Assembly (NCBI RefSeq): GCF_000003605.2
Contig: NW_003132495.1
Span: 1 to 33,689, forward strand
DNA length: 33,689 bases
From: Saccoglossus kowalevskii
Lineage: Eukaryota; Hemichordata; Enteropneusta; Harrimaniidae
Direction of reading: 5' to 3'
In this document: one piece after another, positions 20,838 through 32,802 of the stretch
How the letters are laid out: every line of letters begins with the position of its first letter
How positions within the stretch are numbered: position 1 is the first letter of the stretch
Position numbers and translations under genes: made by a program
Notes under the pieces: model-generated
What the model was told of the DNA's origin: nothing
Databases searched by the model: none
The model's input: only the letters and a program-made list of their open reading frames with translations

Positions 20838-22007
20838 TCATACAGTGTCTGTGTAGGTAAACACGAATCGTAGAGTGTCTGTGTAGATAAACACGAATCG
20901 TACAGTGTATGTGTAGGTAAACACGAATCGTACAGTGTCTGTGTAGGTAAACACGAATCGAACAGTATCTTTGTAGGTAAACACGAATCGTACAGTGTAT
21001 GTGTAGGTAAACACGAATCGTACAGTGTCTGTGTAGGTAAACACGAATCGTACAGTGTATGTGTAGGTAAACACGAATAGTACAGTGTATGTGTAGGTAA
21101 ACACGAATCGCACAGTGTATGTGTAGGTAAACACGAATTGCACAGTGTCTGTGTAGGTAAACACGAATCGTACAGTGTCTGTGTAGGTAAACACGAATCG
21201 TACAGTGTATGTGTAGGTAAACACGAATCGTACAGTGTCTGTGTAGGTAAACACGAATCGTACAGTATCTTTGTAGGTAAACACGAATCGTACAGTGTAT
21301 GTGTAGGTAAACACGAATCGTACAGTGTCTGTGTAGGTAAACACGAATAGTACAGTGTCTGTGTAGGTAAACACGAATCGTACAGTATCTTTGTAGGTAA
21401 ACACGAATCGTACAGTGTCTGTGTAGGTAAACACGAATCATACAGTGTCTGTGTAGGTAAACACGAATCGTAGAGTGTCTGTGTAGATAAACACGAATCG
21501 TACAGTGTCTGTGTAGGTAAACACGAATAGTACAGTGTCTGTGTAGGTAAACACGAATCGTACAGTATCTTTGTAGGTAAACACGAATCGTACAGTGTAT
21601 GTGTAGGTAAACACGAATCGTACAGTGTCTGTGTAGGTAAACACGAATCGTACAGTGTCTGTGTAGGTAAACACGAATCGTACAGTGTATGTGTAGGTAA
21701 ACACGAATAGTACAGTGTATGTGTAGGTAAACACGAATCGCACAGTGTATGTGTAGGTAAACACGAATTGCACAGTGTCTGTGTAGGTAAACACGAATCG
21801 TACAGTGTCTGTGTAGGTAAACACGAATCGTACAGTGTCTGTGTAGGTAAACACGAATCGTACAGTGTCTGTGTAGGTAAACACGAATCGTACAGTGTAT
21901 GTGTAGGTAAACACGAATAGTACAGTGTATGTGTAGGTAAACACGAACCGTACAGTGTATGTGTAGGTAAACACGAATCGTACAGTGTATGTGTAGGTAA
22001 ACACGAA
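20838..22007. repeat. Two X blocks 600 bp apart with C-type runs
   Basis: X signatures at 20838 and 21438. Each is followed by GAATAG, GAATCGCAC and GAATTGCAC monomers, so parts of the two units repeat one another. Around 21781-21880 a run of consecutive C-type monomers occurs. GAACCG near 21947 precedes the next signature. Confidence 0.8.
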
Positions 22008-22997
22008 TCATACAGTGTCTGAGTAGGTAAACACGAATCGTACAGTGTATGTGTAGGTAAACACGAATCGTACAGTGTCTGTGTAGATAAACACGAATCG
22101 TACAGTGTATGTGTAGGTAAACACGAATCGTACAGTGTCTGTGTAGGTAAACACGAATCGCACAGTGTCTGTGTAGGTAAACACGAATCGTATAGTGTCT
22201 GTGTAGGTAAACACGAGTAGTACAGTGTCTGTGTAGGTCAACACGAATCGTACAGTGTATGTGTAGGTAAACACGAAACGTACAGTGTCTGTGTAGGTAA
22301 ACAGGAGTAGTACAGTGTCTGTGTAGGTCAACACGAATCGTACAGTATCTTTGTAGGTAAACACGAATCGTACAGTGTATGTGTAGGTAAACACGAATCT
22401 TACAGTGTATGTGTAGGTAAACACGAATCGTACAGTGTATGTGTAGGTAAACACGAATCGTACAGTGTCTGTGTAGGTAAACACGAATCGTACATTGTCT
22501 GTGTAGGTAAACACGAATCGTACAGTATCTTTGTAGGTAAACACGAGTCGTACAGTGTCTGTGTAGGTAAACACGAATCGTACAGTGTATGTGTAGGTAA
22601 TCACGAATCGTACAGTGTCTGTGTAGATAAACACGAATCATACAGTGTCTGTGTAGGTAAACACGAATAGTACAGTGTATGTGTAGGTAAACATGAATCG
22701 CACAGTCTATGTGTAGGTAAACACGAATCGTACAGTGTCTGTGTAGGTAAACACGAATCGTACAGTGTCTGTGTAGGTAAACACGAATCGTACAGTGTCT
22801 GTGTAGGTAAACACGAATCGTACAGTGTCTGTGTAGGTAAACACGAATCGTACATTGTCTGTGTAGGTAAACACGAATCGTACAGTATCTTTGTAGGTAA
22901 ACACGAATCGTACAGTGTCTGTGTAGGTAAACACGAACCGTACAGTGTATGTGTAGGTAAACACGAATCGTACAGTGTATGTGTAGGTAAACACGAA
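22008..22997. repeat. GAGTAGG block with block D, copy 2
   Basis: Starts with TCATAC plus GTCTGAGTAGG. 22321-23018 matches 2431-3127 and 30967-31694. Relative to the 31-kb copy it lacks one A-type monomer after GAATCTTAC, which changes the offset from 8,646 to 8,676. GTAATCACG near 22599 is private. Confidence 0.87.
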
Positions 22998-23957
22998 TCA
23001 TACAGTGTCTGAGTAGGTAAACACGAATCGTACAGTGTATGTGTAGGTAAACACGAATCGTACAGTGTCTGTGTAGATAAACACGAATCGTACAGTGTAT
23101 GTGTAGGTAAACACGAATCGTACAGTGTCTGTGTAGGTAAACACGAATCGCACAGTGTCTGTGTAGGTAAACACGAATCGTATAGTGTCTGTGTAGGTAA
23201 ACACGAGTAGTACAGTGTCTGTGTAGGTCAACACGAATCGTACAGTATCTTTGTAGGTAAACACGAATCGTACAGTGTATGTGTAGGTAAACACGAATCT
23301 TACAGTGTATGTGTAGGTAAACACGAATCGTACATTGTCTGTGTAGGTAAGCACGAATAGTACAGTGTCTGTGTAGGTAAACACGAATCGTACAGTATCT
23401 TTGTAGGTAAACACGAATCGTACAGAGTATGTGTAGGTAAACACGAATTGTACAGTGTCTATGTAGGTAAACACGAATCGTACAGTGTATGTGTAGGTAA
23501 ACACGAATAGTACAGGGTCTGTATAGGTAATCACAAATCGTACAGTATCTTTGTAGGTAAACACGAATCGTACAGTGTCTATGTAGGTAAACACGAATCG
23601 TAGAGTGTCTTTGTAGGTAAACACGAATCGTACAGTGTATGTGTAGGTAAACACGAATCGTACATTGTCTGTGTAGGTAAACACGAATCGTACAGTGTAT
23701 GTGTAGGTAAACACGAATCGTAGAGTATCTTTGTAGGTAAACACGAATCGTACATTGTCTGTGTAGGTAAACACGAATCGTAGAGTATCGTTGTAGGTGA
23801 ACACGAATCATACAGTGTCTGTGTAGGTAAACACGAATCGTACAGTGTCTGTGTAGGTAAACACGAATCGTATAGTGTATGTGTAGGTAAATACGAATAG
23901 TACAGTGTCTGTGTAGGTAAACACGAATTGTACAGTGTCTGTGTAGGTAAACACGAA
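22998..23957. repeat. GAGTAGG plus Z block, copy 2
   Basis: Paired with 31674-32633 at offset 8,676, with few differences (GAGTAG versus GAGTCG near 23207; GTAAGCACG near 23350; GTCTATGTAGG and GTGTCTTTG near 23580-23611). The Z marker starts at 23513. Confidence 0.9.
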
Positions 23958-24840
23958 TCACACAGTGTCTGTGTAGGTAAACACGAATCGTAGAGTGTCT
24001 GTGTAGATAAACACGAATCGTACAGTGTATGTGTAGGTAAACACGAATCGTACAGTATCTTTGTAGGTAAACACGAATCGTACAGTATATGTGTAGGTAA
24101 ACACGAATCGTACAGTGTCTGTGTAGGTAAACACGAATCGTACATTGTCTGTGTAGGTAAACACGAATCGTACAGTATCTTTGTAGGTAAACACGAATTG
24201 TACAGTGTATGTGTAGGTAAACACGAATCGTACAGTGTCTGTGTAGGTAAACACGAATCGTACAGTGTATGTGTAGGTAAACACGAATCGTACAGTGTCT
24301 GTGTAGGTAAACACGAATCATACAGTGTCTGTGTAGGTAAACACGAATCGTAGAGTGTCTGTGTAGATAAACACGAATCGTACAGTGTATGTGTAGGTAA
24401 ACACGAATCGTACAGTGTCTGTGTAGGTAAACACGAATCGAACAGTATCTTTGTAGGTAAACACGAATCGTACAGTGTATGTGTAGGTAAACACGAATCG
24501 TACAGTGTCTGTGTAGGTAAACACGAATAGTACAGTGTCTGTGTAGGTAAACACGAATCGTACAGTATCTTTGTAGGTAAACGCGAATCGTACAGTGTAT
24601 GTGTAGGTAAACACGAATCGTACAGTGTCTGTGTAGGTAAACACGAATCGTACAGTGTCTGTGTAGGTAAACACGAATCGTACAGTGTATGTGTAGGTAA
24701 ACACGAATCGTACAGTGTCTGTGTAGGTAAACACGAATCGTACAGTGTCTGTGTAGGTAAACACGAATCGTACAGTGTATGTGTAGGTAAACACGAATCG
24801 TACAGTGTCTGTGTAGGTAAACACGAATCGTACATTGTAT
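23958..24840. repeat. X-family block paired with 121-960
   Basis: The TCACAC form of X at 23958 and the TCATAC form at 24318. 24121-24680 matches 121-680 at offset 24,000 with almost no differences; after that four monomers present near 680-800 are absent here. GTATATG near 24090 is private. Confidence 0.86.
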
Positions 24841-25380
24841 GTGTAGGTAAACACGAATCGTAGAGTATCTTTGGAGGTTAACACGAATCGTACATTGTCT
24901 GTGTAGGTAAACACGAATCAAAGAGTATCTTTGTAGGTGAACACCAATCGTACAGTGTCTGTGTAGGTAAACACGAATCGTACAGTGTATGTGTAGGTAA
25001 ACACGAATCGTACAGTGTCTGTGTAGGTAAACACGAATCGCACAGTGTCTGTGTAGGTAAACACGAATCGTATAGTGTCTGTGTAGGTAAACAGGAGTAG
25101 TACAGTGTCTGTGTAGGTCAACACGAATCGTACTGTATCTTTGTAGGTAAACACGAATCGTACAGTGTATGTGTAGGTAAACACGAATCTTACAGTGTAT
25201 GTGTAGGTAAACACGAATCGTACAGTGTATGTGTAGGTAAACACGAATCGTACAGTGTATGTGTTGGTAAACACGAATCGTACAGTGTCTGTGTAGGTAA
25301 ACACGAATCGTACAGTATCTTTGTAGGTAAACACGAGTCGTACAGTGTCTGTGTAGGTAAACACGAACCGTACAGTGTAT
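24841..25380. repeat. TTGGAGG block, last copy, then partial D-like stretch
   Basis: The fifth TTGGAGGTTAAC (near 24871) with GAATCAAAGAG and GGTGAACACC, as at 1290. Then GAATCGCAC, TATAGTG and ACAGGAGTAG once only, GGTCAACAC with CTGTATCT near 25133, and GAATCTTAC. GTGTTGGTAAAC near 25263 is private. Confidence 0.8.
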
Positions 25381-25810
25381 GTGTAGATAAACACGAATCA
25401 TACAGTGTCTGTGTAGGTAAACACGAATAGTACAGTGTATGTGTAGGTAAACACGAATCGCACAGTGTATGTGTAGGTAAACACGAATCGTACAGTGTCT
25501 GTGTAGGTAAACACGAATCGTACAGTGTCTGTGTAGGTAAACACGAATCGTACAGTGTCTGTGTAGGTAAACACGAATCGTACAGTGTCTGTGTAGGTAA
25601 ACACGAATCGTACATTGTCTGTGTAGGTAAACACGAATCGTACAGTATCTTTGTAGGTAAACACGAATCGTACAGTGTATGTGTAGGTAAACACGAATCA
25701 TACAGTGTCCGTGTATGTAAACACGAATCGTACAGTGTATGTGTAGGTAAACACGAATCGAACAGTGTCTGTGTAGATAAACACGAATCGTACAGTGTAT
25801 GTGTAGGTAA
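25381..25810. repeat. Linking stretch of C-type runs
   Basis: GATAAAC with TCATAC, GAATAG, GAATCGCAC, then four plain C-type monomers. Then CATTGTCT, TATCT, and GTCCGTGTATGTAAAC near 25708. It resembles part of 26160-26420. Confidence 0.75.
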
Positions 25811-27127
25811 ACACGAATCGTACAGTGTCTGTGTAGGTAAACACGAATCGCACAGTGTCTGTGTAGGTAAACATGAATCGTATAGTGTCTGTGTAGGTAA
25901 ACACGAGTAGTACAGTGTCTGTGTAGGTCAACACGAATCGTACAGTGTATGTGTAGGTAAACACGAATCGTACAGTGTATGTGTAGGTAAACACGAATCG
26001 TACAGTGTCTGTGTAGGTAAACACGAATCGTACATTGTCTGTGTAAGTAAACACGAATCGGACAGTATCTTTGTAGGTAAACACGAGTCGTACATTGTCT
26101 GTGTAGGTAAACACGAATCGTAGAGTGTATGTGTAGGTAAACACGAATCGTACAGTGTCTGTGTAGATAAACACGAATCATACAGTGTCTGTGTAGGTAA
26201 ACACGAATAGTACAGTGTATGTGTAGGTAAACACGAATCGCACAGTGTATGTGTAGGTAAACACGAATCGTACAGTGTCTGTGTAAGTAAACACGAATCG
26301 TACAGTGTCTGTGTAGGTAAACACGAATCGTACAGTGTCTGTGTAGGTAAACACGAATCGTACAGTGTCTGTGTATGTAAACACGAATCGTACATTGTCT
26401 GTGTAGGTAAACACGAATCGTACAGTATCTTTGTAGGTAAACACGAATCGTACAGTGTCTGTGTAGATAAACACGAATCGTACAGTGTCTGTGTAGGTAA
26501 ACACGAACCGTACAGTGTATGTGTAGATAAACACGAATCATACAGTGTCTGTGTAGGTAAACACGAATCGTACAGTGTATGTGTAGGTAAACACGAATCG
26601 TACAGTGTCTTTGTAGGTAAACACAAATCGTACAGTGTCTGTGTAGGTAGACACGAATCGTACAGTGTCTGTGTAGGTAAACACGAACCGTACAGTGTAT
26701 GTGTAGATAAACACGAATCATACAGTGTCCGTGTAGGTAAACACGAATCGTACAGTGTATGTGTAGGTAAACACGAATCGTACAGTGTCTGTGTAGATAA
26801 ACACGAATCGTACAGTGTATGTGTAGGTAAACACGAATAATACAGTGTATGTGTAGGTAAACACGAATCGCACAGTGTATGTGTAGGTAAACACGAATTG
26901 TACAGTGTCTGTGTATGTAAACACGAATCGTACAGTGTCTGTGTAGGTAAACACGAATCGTACAGTGTATGTGTAGGTAAACACGAATCGTACAGTGTCT
27001 GTGTAGGTAAACACGAATCGTACATTGTATGTGTAGGTAAACACGAATCGTATAGTATCTTTGTAGGTAAACACGAATCGTACAGTGTATGTGTAGGTAA
27101 ACACGAATCGTACAGTATCTTTTTTTG
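25811..27127. repeat. Block family 'F', copy 2
   Basis: Partner of 17164-18540, two monomers shorter. Shared markers: CATGAATCGTATAG near 25872, GTGTAAG plus GAATCGGACAG near 26045-26066, GTAGACACG near 26649, GTCCGTGTAGG, GAATAATAC near 26837, and the T7 run at the end. CATTGTCT after GAGTCG (near 26094) and TATAGTATCT near 27051 are private. Confidence 0.86.
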
Positions 27128-27130
27128 GTG
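27115..27130. repeat. T7-run variant monomer, copy 2
   Basis: Seven T (27120-27126) in place of TTTGTA, then GGTGAACACG. It is structurally identical to 18533-18539 and lies 8,587 bases downstream of it. Confidence 0.92.
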
Positions 27131-27479
27131 AACACGAATCGTACAGTGTCTGTGTAGGTAAACACGAATTTGTACAGTGTATGTGTAGGTAAACACGAAT
27201 CGTACAGTGTATGTGTAGGTAAACACGAATCATACAGTGTCTGAGTAGGTAAACACGAATCGTACAGTGTATGTGTAGGTAAACACGAATCGTACAGTGT
27301 CTGTGTAGATAAACACGAATCGTACAGTGTATGTGTAGGTAAACACGAATCGTACAGTGTCTGTGTAGGTAAACACGAATCGCACAGTGTCTGTGTAGGT
27401 AAACACGAATCGTATAGTGTCTGTGTAGGTAAACACGAATCTTACAGTGTATGTGTAGGTAAACACGAATCGTACATTG
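27128..27479. repeat. GAGTAGG block start, copy 5
   Basis: An extra T near 27170 (GAATTTGTAC) follows the T7 monomer. The TCATAC plus GAGTAGG signature is at 27230, followed by GATAAAC, GAATCGCAC, TATAGTG and GAATCTTAC as in 22998 onward, but without the GAGTAG, GGTCAACAC and TATCT monomers of that copy. Confidence 0.82.
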
Positions 27480-28159
27480 TCTGTGTAGGTAAACACGAAT
27501 AGTACAGTGTCTGTGTAGGTAAACACGAATCGTACAGTATCTTTGTAGGTAAACACGAATCGTACAGAGTATGTGTAGGTAAACACGAATTGTACAGTGT
27601 CTATGTAGGTAAACACGAATCGTACAGTGTATGTGTAGGTAAACACGAATAGTACAGGGTCTGTATAGGTAATCACAAATCGTACAGTATCTTTGTAGGT
27701 AAACACGAATCGTACAGTGTCTGTGTAGGTAAACACGAATCGTAGAGTATCTTTGTAGGTAAACACGAATCGTACAGTGTATGTGTAGGTAAACACGAAT
27801 CGTACATTGTCTGTGTAGGTAAACACGAATCGTACATTGTATGTGTAGGTAAACACGAATCGTAGAGTATCTTTGTAGGTAAACACGAATCGTACATTGT
27901 CTGTGTAGGTAAACACGAATCGTAGAGTATCGTTGTAGGTAAACACGAATCATACAGTGTCTGTGTAGGTAAACACGAATCGTACAGTGTCTGTGTAGGT
28001 AAACACGAATCGTACATTGTCTGTGTAGGTAAACACGAATCGTACAGTATCTTTGTAGGTAAACACGAATTGTACAGTGTATGTGTAGGTAAACACGAAT
28101 CGTACAGTGTATGTGTAGGTAAACACGAATCGTACAGTGTCTGTGTAGGTAAACACGAA
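27480..28159. repeat. Z block, copy 3
   Basis: Marker at 27655 with the CAGAGTATG, GTCTATGTAGG and GTATCGTTG neighbours. The GTATCGTTG monomer is followed by plain GGTAAAC where the other copies have GGTGAAC. After about 27960 it becomes ordinary monomers leading to the X signature at 28160. Confidence 0.86.
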
Positions 28160-29720
28160 TCATACAGTGTCTGTGTAGGTAAACACGAATCGTAGAGTGT
28201 CTGTGTAGATAAACACGAATCGTACAGTGTATGTGTAGGTAAACACGAATCGTACAGTGTCTGTGTAGATAAACACGAATCGTACAGTGTATGTGGAGGT
28301 AAACACGAATCGTACAGTGTATGTGTAGGTAAACACGAATCGTACAGTGTATGTGTAGGTAAACACGAATCGTACATTGTTTGTGTAGGTAAACACGAAT
28401 TGTACAGTATCTTTGTAGGTAAACACGAATCGTACAGTGTATGTGTAGGTAAACACGAATCGTACAGTGTATGTGTAGGTAAACACGAATCGTACAGTGT
28501 CTGTGTAGGTAAACACGAATCGTACAGTGTATGTGTAGGTAAACACGAATCGAACAGTATCTTTGTAGGTAAACACGAATCGTACAGTGTATGTGTAGGT
28601 AAACACGAATCGTACAGTGTCTGTGTAGGTAAACACGAATAGTACAGTGTCTGTGTAGGTAAACACGAATCGTACAGTATCTTTGTAGGTAAACGCGAAT
28701 CGTACAGTGTATGTGTAGGTAAACACGAATCGTACAGTGTCTGTGTAGGTAAACACGAATCGTACAGTATCTTTGTAGGTAAACACGAATCGTACAGTGT
28801 ATGTGTAGGTAAACACGAATCGTACAGTGTCTGTGTAGGTAAACACGAATAGTACAGTGTCTGTGTAGGTAAACACGAATCGTACAGTATCTTTGTAGGT
28901 AAACACGAATCGTACAGTGTCTGTATAGGTAAACACGAATCATACAGTGTCTGTGTAGGTAAACACGAATCGTAGAGTGTCTGTGTAGATAAACACGAAT
29001 CGTACAGTGTCTGTGTAGGTAAACACGAATAGTACAGTGTCTGTGTAGGTAAACACGAATCGTACAGTATCTTTGTAGGTAAACACGAATCGTACAGTGT
29101 CTGTGTAGGTAAACACGAATCGTACAGTGTCTGTGTAGGTAAACACGAATCGTACAGTGTATGTGTAGGTAAACACGAATAGTACAGTGTATGTGTAGGT
29201 AAACACGAATCGCACTGTGTATGTGTAGGTAAACACGAATTGCACAGTGTCTGTGTAGGTAAACACGAATCGTACAGTGTCTGTGTAGGTAAACACGAAT
29301 CGTACAGTGTATGTGTAGGTAAACACGAATTGTACAGTGTCTGTGTAGGTAAACACGAATCGTATATTGTATGTGTAGGTAAACACGAATCGTAGAGCAT
29401 CTTTGTAGGTAAACACGAATCGTACAGTGTATGTGTAGGTAAACACGAATCGTACAGTGTATGTGTAGGTAAACACGAATCGTACAGTGTCTGTGTAGGT
29501 AAACACGAATCGTACAGTGTATGTGTAGGTAAACACGAATCGTACAGTGTATGCGTAGGTAAACACGAATCGTACAGTGTCTGTGTAGATAAACACGAAT
29601 CGTACATTGTATGTGTAGGTAAACACGAATCGTAGAGTATCTTTGTAGGTAAACACGAATCGTACATTGTCTGTGTAGGTAAACACCAATCGTAGAGTAT
29701 CTTTGTAGGTGAACACGAAT
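28160..29720. repeat. Block E copy 3 with an internal 270-bp insertion
   Basis: X signature at 28160, then nine extra monomers at about 28262-28540 resembling block O (GTGGAGG near 28296, CATTGTTTG near 28377, GAATTG with TATCT). Then GAACAGTATCT near 28552 resumes the order of 15732 onward. The X-to-GCACTGTG distance is 1,051 here and 781 at 15610, a difference of exactly nine monomers. GTAGAGCATCT near 29396 is shared with the 7.6- and 16.5-kb copies. Confidence 0.87.
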
Positions 29721-30019
29721 CGTACAGTGTATGTGTAGGTAAACACGAATCGTACAGTATCTTTGTAGGAAAACAGGAATCGTACAGTGTATGTGTAGGT
29801 AAACATGAATCGTACAGTGTCTGTGTAGGTAAACACGAATCGTACATTGTCTGTGTAGGTAAACACGAATCGTACAGTATCTTTGTAGGTAAACACGAAT
29901 TGTACAGTGTATGTGTAGGTAAACACGAATCGTACAGTGTCTGTGTAGGTAAACACGAATCGTACAGTGTATGTGTAGGTAAACACGAATCGTAAAGTGT
30001 CTGTGTAGGTAAACACGAA
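29721..30019. repeat. Linking stretch with private variants
   Basis: A- and T-type monomers with private GTAGGAAAACAGG near 29766, CATGAATCG near 29804 and CGTAAAGTG near 29992. Otherwise the order resembles 8060-8340 (CATTGTCT, TATCT, GAATTG, C- and A-type), leading to an X signature. Confidence 0.75.
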
Positions 30020-30707
30020 TCATACAGTGTCTGTGTAGGTAAACACGAATCGTAGAGTGTCTGTGTAGATAAACACGAATCGTACAGTGTATGTGTAGGT
30101 AAACACGAATCGTACAGTGTCTGTGTAGGTAAACACGAATCGAACAGTATCTTTGTAGGTAAACACGAATCGTACAGGGTATGTGTAGGTAAACACGAAT
30201 CGTACAGTGTCTGTGTAGGTAAACACGAATAGTACAGTGTCTGTGTAGGTAAACACGAATCGTACAGTATCTTTGTAGGTAAACGCGAATCGTAAGTGTA
30301 TGTGTAGGTAAACACGAATCGTACAGTGTCTGTGTAGGTAAACACGAATCGTACAGTGTCTGTGTAGGTAAACATGAATTGTACAGTGTCTGTGTAGGTA
30401 AACACGAATCGTACATTGTATGTGTAGGTAAACACGAATCGTAGAGTATCTTTGTAGGTAAACACAAATCGTACAGTGTATGTGTAGGTAAACACGAATC
30501 GTACAGTGTATGTGTAGGTAAACACGAATCGTACAGTGTCTGTGTAGGTAAACACGAATCGTACAGTGTATGTGTAGGTAAACACGAATCGTACAGTGTA
30601 TGCGTAGGTAAAACACGAATCGTACAGTGTATGTGTAGGTAAACACGAATCGTACAGTGTCTGTGTAGGTAAACACGAATAGTACAGTGTCTGTGTAGGT
30701 AAACACG
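30020..30707. repeat. X block followed by the GTAAGTG-deletion block, copy 2
   Basis: X signature at 30020, GAACAGTATCT, GAATAG, ACGCG, then GAATCGTAAGTG at 30287 (one C lost) as at 9751. The CATGAATTG to GCGTAGG series follows. An extra A near 30612 (GTAAAACACG) is private. Confidence 0.84.
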
Positions 30708-30740
30708 AAATCGTACAGTATTCTTTTGTAGGTAAACAAC
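30708..30740. repeat. Cluster of indels totalling +4
   Basis: In two neighbouring monomers: CGAAATCG (extra A), TATTCTTTTGTAGG (two extra T) and AAACAACG (extra A). All lie in short homopolymer or dinucleotide settings, as in the cluster at 7528-7710. They are most simply read as residual consensus error. Confidence 0.82.
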
Positions 30741-30966
30741 GAATCGTACAGTGTCTGTGTAGGTAAACACGAATCGTATAGTGTCTGTGTAGGTAAACAC
30801 GAGTAGTACAGTGTCTGTGTAGGTAAACACGAATCGTACAGTGTATGTGTAGGTAAACACGAAACGTACAGTGTCTGTGTAGGTAAACACAAATCGCACA
30901 GTGTCTGTGTAGGTAAACACGAATCGTATAGTGTCTGTGTAGGTAAACAGGAGTAGTACAGTGTCT
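30741..30966. repeat. Short block of TATAGTG, GAGTAG and GAAACG monomers
   Basis: Carries the five-monomer set seen at 1381-1530 (GAAACG, CACAAATCGCAC, TATAGTG, ACAGGAGTAG), preceded by TATAGTG and GAGTAG monomers resembling 22190-22240. It joins block D at GGTCAACAC near 30973. Confidence 0.8.
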
Positions 30967-31673
30967 GTGTAGGTCAACACGAATCGTACAGTATCTTTGT
31001 AGGTAAACACGAATCGTACAGTGTATGTGTAGGTAAACACGAATCTTACAGTGTATGTGTAGGTAAACACGAATCGTACAGTGTATGTGTAGGTAAACAC
31101 GAATCGTACAGTGTATGTGTAGGTAAACACGAATCGTACAGTGTCTGTGTAGGTAAACACGAATCGTACATTGTCTGTGTAGGTAAACACGAATCGTACA
31201 GTATCTTTGTAGGTAAACACGAGTCGTACAGTGTCTGTGTAGGTAAACACGAATCGTAGAGTGTATGTGTAGGTAAACACGAATCGTACAGTGTCTGTGT
31301 AGATAAACACGAATCATACAGTGTCTGTGTAGGTAAACACGAATAGTACAGTGTATGTGTAGGTAAACATGAATCGCACAGTCTATGTGTAGGTAAACAC
31401 GAATCGTACAGTGTCTGTGTAGGTAAACACGAATCGTACAGTGTCTGTGTAGGTAAACACGAATCGTACAGTGTCTGTGTAGGTAAACACGAATCGTACA
31501 GTGTCTGTGTAGGTAAACACGAATCGTACATTGTCTGTGTAGGTAAACACGAATCGTACAGTATCTTTGTAGGTAAACACGAATCGTACAGTGTCTGTGT
31601 AGGTAAACACGAACCGTACAGTGTATGTGTAGGTAAACACGAATCGTACAGTGTATGTGTAGGTAAACACGAA
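30967..31673. repeat. Block D, copy 3
   Basis: Matches 22321-22997 and 2431-3107, with one A-type monomer more after GAATCTTAC than the 22-kb copy. CACAGTCTATG near 31378 and GAACCG near 31613 are shared. Confidence 0.88.
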
Positions 31674-32633
31674 TCATACAGTGTCTGAGTAGGTAAACAC
31701 GAATCGTACAGTGTATGTGTAGGTAAACACGAATCGTACAGTGTCTGTGTAGATAAACACGAATCGTACAGTGTATGTGTAGGTAAACACGAATCGTACA
31801 GTGTCTGTGTAGGTAAACACGAATCGCACAGTGTCTGTGTAGGTAAACACGAATCGTATAGTGTCTGTGTAGGTAAACACGAGTCGTACAGTGTCTGTGT
31901 AGGTCAACACGAATCGTACAGTATCTTTGTAGGTAAACACGAATCGTACAGTGTATGTGTAGGTAAACACGAATCTTACAGTGTATGTGTAGGTAAACAC
32001 GAATCGTACATTGTCTGTGTAGGTAAACACGAATAGTACAGTGTCTGTGTAGGTAAACACGAATCGTACAGTATCTTTGTAGGTAAACACGAATCGTACA
32101 GAGTATGTGTAGGTAAACACGAATTGTACAGTGTCTATGTAGGTAAACACGAATCGTACAGTGTATGTGTAGGTAAACACGAATAGTACAGGGTCTGTAT
32201 AGGTAATCACAAATCGTACAGTATCTTTGTAGGTAAACACGAATCGTACAGTGTCTGTGTAGGTAAACACGAATCGTAGAGTATCTTTGTAGGTAAACAC
32301 GAATCGTACAGTGTATGTGTAGGTAAACACGAATCGTACATTGTCTGTGTAGGTAAACACGAATCGTACAGTGTATGTGTAGGTAAACACGAATCGTAGA
32401 GTATCTTTGTAGGTAAACACGAATCGTACATTGTCTGTGTAGGTAAACACGAATCGTAGAGTATCGTTGTAGGTGAACACGAATCATACAGTGTCTGTGT
32501 AGGTAAACACGAATCGTACAGTGTCTGTGTAGGTAAACACGAATCGTATAGTGTATGTGTAGGTAAATACGAATAGTACAGTGTCTGTGTAGGTAAACAC
32601 GAATTGTACAGTGTCTGTGTAGGTAAACACGAA
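31674..32633. repeat. GAGTAGG plus Z block, copy 4
   Basis: Constant offset 8,676 from 22998-23957. The Z marker starts at 32189. Differences from the 23-kb copy are few and single-base. Confidence 0.9.
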
Positions 32634-32802
32634 TCACACAGTGTCTGTGTAGGTAAACACGAATCGTAGAGTGTCTGTGTAGATAAACACGAATCGTACA
32701 GTGTATGTGTAGGTAAACACGAATCGTACAGTGTCTTTGTAGGTAAACACGAATCGTACAGTATCTTTGTAGGTAAACACGAATCGTACAGTGTCTGTGT
32801 AG
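32634..32802. repeat. X signature (TCACAC form) and link
   Basis: TCACAC, GTAGAGTGTCT, GATAAAC as at 23958. The match to the 24-kb copy is lost at about 32726, where GTGTCTTTG and TATCT monomers lead to block G. Confidence 0.8.
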
